9,739 bases of DNA from CAWJHE01 sp964614855 (GTDB taxonomy: Bacteria > Chloroflexota > Anaerolineae > Anaerolineales > UBA4823). Made by a program: the position numbers and the translations under genes. Shown here piece by piece: positions 7,440 to 9,739 of the stretch. Location of the stretch: the NCBI GenBank assembly GCA_964614855.1, contig CAZTMX010000104.1:1-9739 (forward strand). Reading direction: 5' to 3'. Under the pieces are notes generated by a model. The model made no database searches and had not been told where the DNA came from. It saw nothing but the letters and a program-made list of their open reading frames with translations. Each line of letters begins with the position of its first letter. Position 1 is the stretch's first letter.

Positions 7440-7468
7440 AGTATAACGGCTTTCGGGCGTGAAAAAAC
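7440..7468 (-). promoter_or_regulatory. Possible promoter of archease-rtcB (leaderless start)
   Basis: On the - strand, TATACT (complement of 7440-7445) is a 5-of-6 match to the -10 box. Its expected start point, six to seven bases on, falls at the GTG of archease (7433). The -35 region (GTTTTT, complement of 7463-7468, 17-base spacer) is weak. Seen: the box and spacing. Inferred: use as a promoter. Confidence 0.4.
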
Positions 7469-7494
7469 GCCCACCGCAAGTTTGGCAGGCGTTT
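7461..7494 (-). terminator. Intrinsic terminator after the methyltransferase gene
   Basis: Read on the - strand, AAACGCC (complement of 7488-7494) pairs with GGCGTTT (complement of 7465-7471). The stem can be extended inward by GCC/GGT with wobble pairs, and is followed by a run of six T (complement of 7462-7467, partly in the stem). It starts eight bases past the methyltransferase stop. An alternative hairpin, GGGCGT/ACGCCC at 7455-7472, shares bases with it. Confidence 0.75.
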
Positions 7495-7501
7495 GTGAGG
7501 G

Positions 7502-8278
7502 TTATTTGGTTGGCTTGACGGCGCGCGTGGCAATAAATGTCGGGATGTAATTACACAGTAAGTCGCCAGGAGCGATATCTTCAAAAAAGCCGGTCAGCAC
7601 AAAACCTTCCTTAAGCTGCCCACCAATCTGGTCCTGCAGGCTGTGGCCGAATTCCAGCGGCTCGTTGGCGTCCATGTATTTTTGGCGCTGTTCGGGGCTG
7701 GGGCTGGTCAGATCAGAGTAGGGGATGCTGTAATGCACTTCCAGCTTGTTCAGAAAATCCAAAAGTTCCCGGTCGAAAATATAGACCACCGGGTTACAAA
7801 TACCCGAAAGCAGCACCCCGCCGGGTTTTAGCACGCGGAAGGCCTCGCGCCAGACGGGTAGGATATTGGGAACGAAAATATTAGAAACAGGATGAAAAAT
7901 CAGGTCGAATGTGGCATCATGGAAACAGGAAAGATCGCGCATATCGCCCTGGATCGTCTCGATATCCAGACCCTCGCGCTGCGCTACCAGCCGGTCCTGA
8001 GCCAATTGGCGTGGGGAATTATCGAAAACTGTCACCTGTGCCCCTGCAGCAGCAAATACCGGTCCCTGCTGCCCGCCGGCGGATGCCAGGCAGAGAACTT
8101 TTGCTCCCTGAATTGGAGGATACCAATCCGCTGGAACCGGTTTGGTTGGCGTCAACACCAGGCGCCAATCACCCTTGCGGGCGGCTGCAATGACTTCCGG
8201 GCTTACTGGTATGGTCCAGGGGTTCTCTTTTTCCACTTCAGAATCCCAGGCGTGCTGGTTATAAGCGCGTATATCCAT
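7502..8278 (-). CDS. Class I SAM-dependent methyltransferase
   Basis: Predicted small-molecule or macromolecule methyltransferase; substrate unknown. It has 258 residues from the preferred start. A Rossmann-type core spans about 58-165: motif I VLCLASAGGQQG (61-72), which is GQQ-type rather than the common D/E-x-G-x-G-x-G; acidic end of strand 2 at D86 (VTVFDNSP); GDMRDLS (111-117); strand 4 FDLIFHP (124-130); and LKPGGVLLSG (150-159). The N-terminal YNQHAWDSEV and NPWTIPVSPEVI segments are distinctive of a bacterial subfamily I recall only as uncharacterised. The start at 8278 is favoured because AAAAGG lies seven bases upstream; an in-frame ATG at 8299 (265 residues) has no Shine-Dalgarno. 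It follows the ureohydrolase gene by 32 bases in the same direction and ends at an intrinsic terminator, so it is the last gene of that operon. Confidence 0.88.
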   Translation of the reverse strand: MDIRAYNQHAWDSEVEKENPWTIPVSPEVIAAARKGDWRLVLTPTKPVPADWYPPIQGAKVLCLASAGGQQGPVFAAAGAQVTVFDNSPRQLAQDRLVAQREGLDIETIQGDMRDLSCFHDATFDLIFHPVSNIFVPNILPVWREAFRVLKPGGVLLSGICNPVVYIFDRELLDFLNKLEVHYSIPYSDLTSPSPEQRQKYMDANEPLEFGHSLQDQIGGQLKEGFVLTGFFEDIAPGDLLCNYIPTFIATRAVKPTK

Positions 8279-8285
8279 CTTTAAA

Positions 8286-8291
8286 CCTTTT
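8286..8291 (-). promoter_or_regulatory. Shine-Dalgarno favouring the methyltransferase start at 8278
   Basis: AAAAGG on the - strand is seven bases upstream of ATG 8276-8278. It lies inside the coding sequence if the outer ATG (8297-8299) were used, and that outer ATG has no purine-rich motif before it. Confidence 0.6.
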
Positions 8292-8310
8292 GTTGCCATT
8301 ATGTGTAGGT

Positions 8311-9159
8311 TTATGAGGATTGTAACATTTTTGCAGCGATCTCTTTCAAAAGTATCGCTGCTAATCGTGCGGTTACCTGGTTCTGATCGCGCTGCGGGTT
8401 GAGCTCGACAATATCCGCACCTACCAGGGGTGCTTTGATAGAATCGATCATCTGCAAGACCTCGCGCGTGGTCATCCCGCCAGGTTCGTGGTGTGAGACG
8501 CCGGGTGCGAAAGCCGGGTCTAGGGCATCCAGATCCAAGGACAGGTACAGCGGGCCGTCAAAATGGAGCTGGAGATCTGCCGACCAATCCTGCTGGCGGA
8601 TCACCTGCACCTGAAAGCGCTCGATCTGCTGTTGCAAATGCGGGCTGAGCGTGCGAATGCCAACCTGTACCAGGCGCGCTGCGAGGCCGTTTTCCATGAT
8701 GCGGGCAAAGGGACAGGCGTGGGAGAGACGGTTGTCTTCGTACACATCGTATAAATCCGTGTGGGCGTCGATTTGCAGGATGTTCAGTGCAGGAAAATGC
8801 CTGGCATACGCCAGCAGGATAGGGTAGGTGATGGCGTGATCACCGCCCAGCGCCAGTGTCTTTGCCCCTCGCTGCAGGCAGGCGTCAATTGCAGCGCTGA
8901 TCTGTTCAACAGCCCGTTGGCCGCTTTCCAGTTTCAGGTCACCCAGGTCGTAGAGCTGCGGGTGGCTTTGCAGATTAACGCCGCTGCGGCTGTACCAGGT
9001 GGAAGCGCCGTCTGCCAGGACATGGCGGATTTGCCCCGGCGCAGCGGCTGCCCCGCGTAGGTAAGATGAATTTTCATCCCAGGGGATACCTAGCAGGGCG
9101 ATTGAACCGGAGGGCAGAAATGGATAGCTGTTCAAAAAATAGGTTTCAGCAGGCAGCAT
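8311..9159 (-). CDS. Ureohydrolase of the agmatinase/arginase family
   Basis: Binuclear manganese enzyme that removes urea from a guanidino substrate (agmatine, arginine or relative); cytoplasmic; 282 residues, normal length. Metal ligands are all present: H108 in GGDHAITYP; D131, H133 and D135 in DAHTDLYD; D209 and D211 in SLDLDALDP. The active-site loop reads FAPGVSHHEPGG and the C-terminal part reads VGADIVELNPQRD, with SHACPFARIMENG in between. As I recall them, these stretches match plant arginases, which sit within the agmatinase-like branch, more than classic bacterial SpeB, so the substrate stays open and I give no symbol. It begins three bases after the dehydrogenase stop with no good Shine-Dalgarno (GAGG is about 16 bases away), suggesting translational coupling. 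Confidence 0.92.
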   Translation of the reverse strand: MLPAETYFLNSYPFLPSGSIALLGIPWDENSSYLRGAAAAPGQIRHVLADGASTWYSRSGVNLQSHPQLYDLGDLKLESGQRAVEQISAAIDACLQRGAKTLALGGDHAITYPILLAYARHFPALNILQIDAHTDLYDVYEDNRLSHACPFARIMENGLAARLVQVGIRTLSPHLQQQIERFQVQVIRQQDWSADLQLHFDGPLYLSLDLDALDPAFAPGVSHHEPGGMTTREVLQMIDSIKAPLVGADIVELNPQRDQNQVTARLAAILLKEIAAKMLQSS

Positions 9160-9162
9160 GTT

Positions 9163-9739
9163 TTAAGATAGCCTCAATACTTTAGCACCGCGGATCTTGC
9201 GCGTTTTCAATTCCACCAGGGCCTGGTTTGCCTGCTCCAGCGTGTATTCTTGCACTTCGGGCTTGATGGGGATGCTGGCGGCTGCTTGCAGGAATTGGAT
9301 GACATCGCGGCGGGCGACATTGGCGACGCTTTTGATTTCCTTCTCCATCCACAGGTGCTGAGGGTAATCAAGCCTTAACAAGGCATCCTGATCGATGCTT
9401 TCTTTCCGGATGGCGTTGATGACCAACCGGCCGCCTGGAGCCAGGTTGCGCAGGCTTTCGACAATGGGAAGCCATACGGGTGTGGTATCGATGATACTCT
9501 GTAGAGGCGCAGGCGCCGGGTCGCTGATGCCCCCTGCCCAGGCTGCGCCTAATTCTCGAGCGAAAACCTGTTCCGCTTTGCTTCTGGAGAATACAAATAT
9601 TTCGGAATTTGGATAGATCGCTTGCGCCAATTTCAGTACCAGGTGAGCTGAAGCGCCAAAGCCCATCAACCCCAGGCTTTGCCCATCTTGCAGGTTTGCC
9701 AGACGCAACGAGCGGTAACCGATTGCCCCGGCACACAAA
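9163..9739 (-). CDS. Zinc-type medium-chain alcohol dehydrogenase, C-terminal part (start outside window)
   Basis: Predicted NAD(P)-dependent dehydrogenase of the zinc-binding MDR superfamily. The frame is open to the right edge, so about 192 residues are seen of an expected 330-340; the N-terminal catalytic-zinc domain is missing. Visible: LCAGAIGYRSLRLANLQDGQ, the conserved helix entering the nucleotide fold; the glycine motif GLMGFGASAH; strand 2 ending IFVFSRSKAEQ; and the C-terminal GGRLVINAIRKE and LEQANQALVELKTRKIRGAKVL stretches. Strand 2 ends in Ser-Arg-Ser instead of an Asp, which usually goes with NADP(H). The pattern resembles the subgroup with LLCAG(L/A)IGYRSL annotated as zinc-dependent alcohol dehydrogenases. 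It leads directly into the ureohydrolase gene, three bases apart. The substrate is unknown. Confidence 0.87.
   Translation of the reverse strand, partial: LCAGAIGYRSLRLANLQDGQSLGLMGFGASAHLVLKLAQAIYPNSEIFVFSRSKAEQVFARELGAAWAGGISDPAPAPLQSIIDTTPVWLPIVESLRNLAPGGRLVINAIRKESIDQDALLRLDYPQHLWMEKEIKSVANVARRDVIQFLQAAASIPIKPEVQEYTLEQANQALVELKTRKIRGAKVLRLS

Noticed and set aside
8297..8299. Outer ATG for the methyltransferase
   Set aside because: No Shine-Dalgarno before it, while the inner ATG at 8278 has AAAAGG with seven-base spacing; kept only as an alternative.

Overview
The window looks like ordinary chromosomal sequence from a free-living bacterium with mid-range to moderately high GC. The protein flavour suggests Chloroflexota, possibly Anaerolineae: an OmpR/BaeS-type two-component pair, a Gly/Met-rich secreted protein, bacterial RtcB with archease, and a plant-arginase-like ureohydrolase. 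That placement is inference from general resemblance, not from a search. I see no mobile element, CRISPR array, rRNA or tRNA. Coding density is high and the longest intergenic gaps are only about 110-120 bases.

Left half, + strand. (1) The 3' part of uvrB (nucleotide excision repair). (2) A 122-base gap with a layered promoter, then a small secreted Gly/Met-rich protein of unknown function. (3) A gap with two adjacent palindromes and a consensus -10 box, then a tightly packed run of four genes separated by 13-18 bases: an OmpR-family response regulator, its HAMP/HisKA histidine kinase, a YbaK-type aminoacyl-tRNA deacylase and a GlnQ-type amino-acid ABC transporter ATPase. Shine-Dalgarno placement moves the starts of ybaK (4135) and glnQ (4627) inward from the longest open frames. 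A terminator that should work in both directions closes this run.

Right half, - strand, read right to left. (4) A zinc-type alcohol dehydrogenase cut by the window edge, a ureohydrolase (agmatinase/arginase family) 3 bases later, and a class I SAM-dependent methyltransferase, ending at a good intrinsic terminator. (5) Archease, starting at a GTG that may be leaderless, then rtcB with a strong Shine-Dalgarno: a compact RNA-ligation/repair module.

The best candidate for something under-described is the secreted Gly/Met-rich protein plus the two-component system. The kinase's predicted extracytoplasmic sensor carries its own Gly/Met-rich patch. The secreted protein's promoter carries tandem TTCACA repeats 11 bp apart, the layout expected for an OmpR/PhoB-family regulator. 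Together these suggest a CpxP/Spy-like or metal-responsive extracytoplasmic sensing circuit. This is a hypothesis; only the sequence patterns are seen directly.
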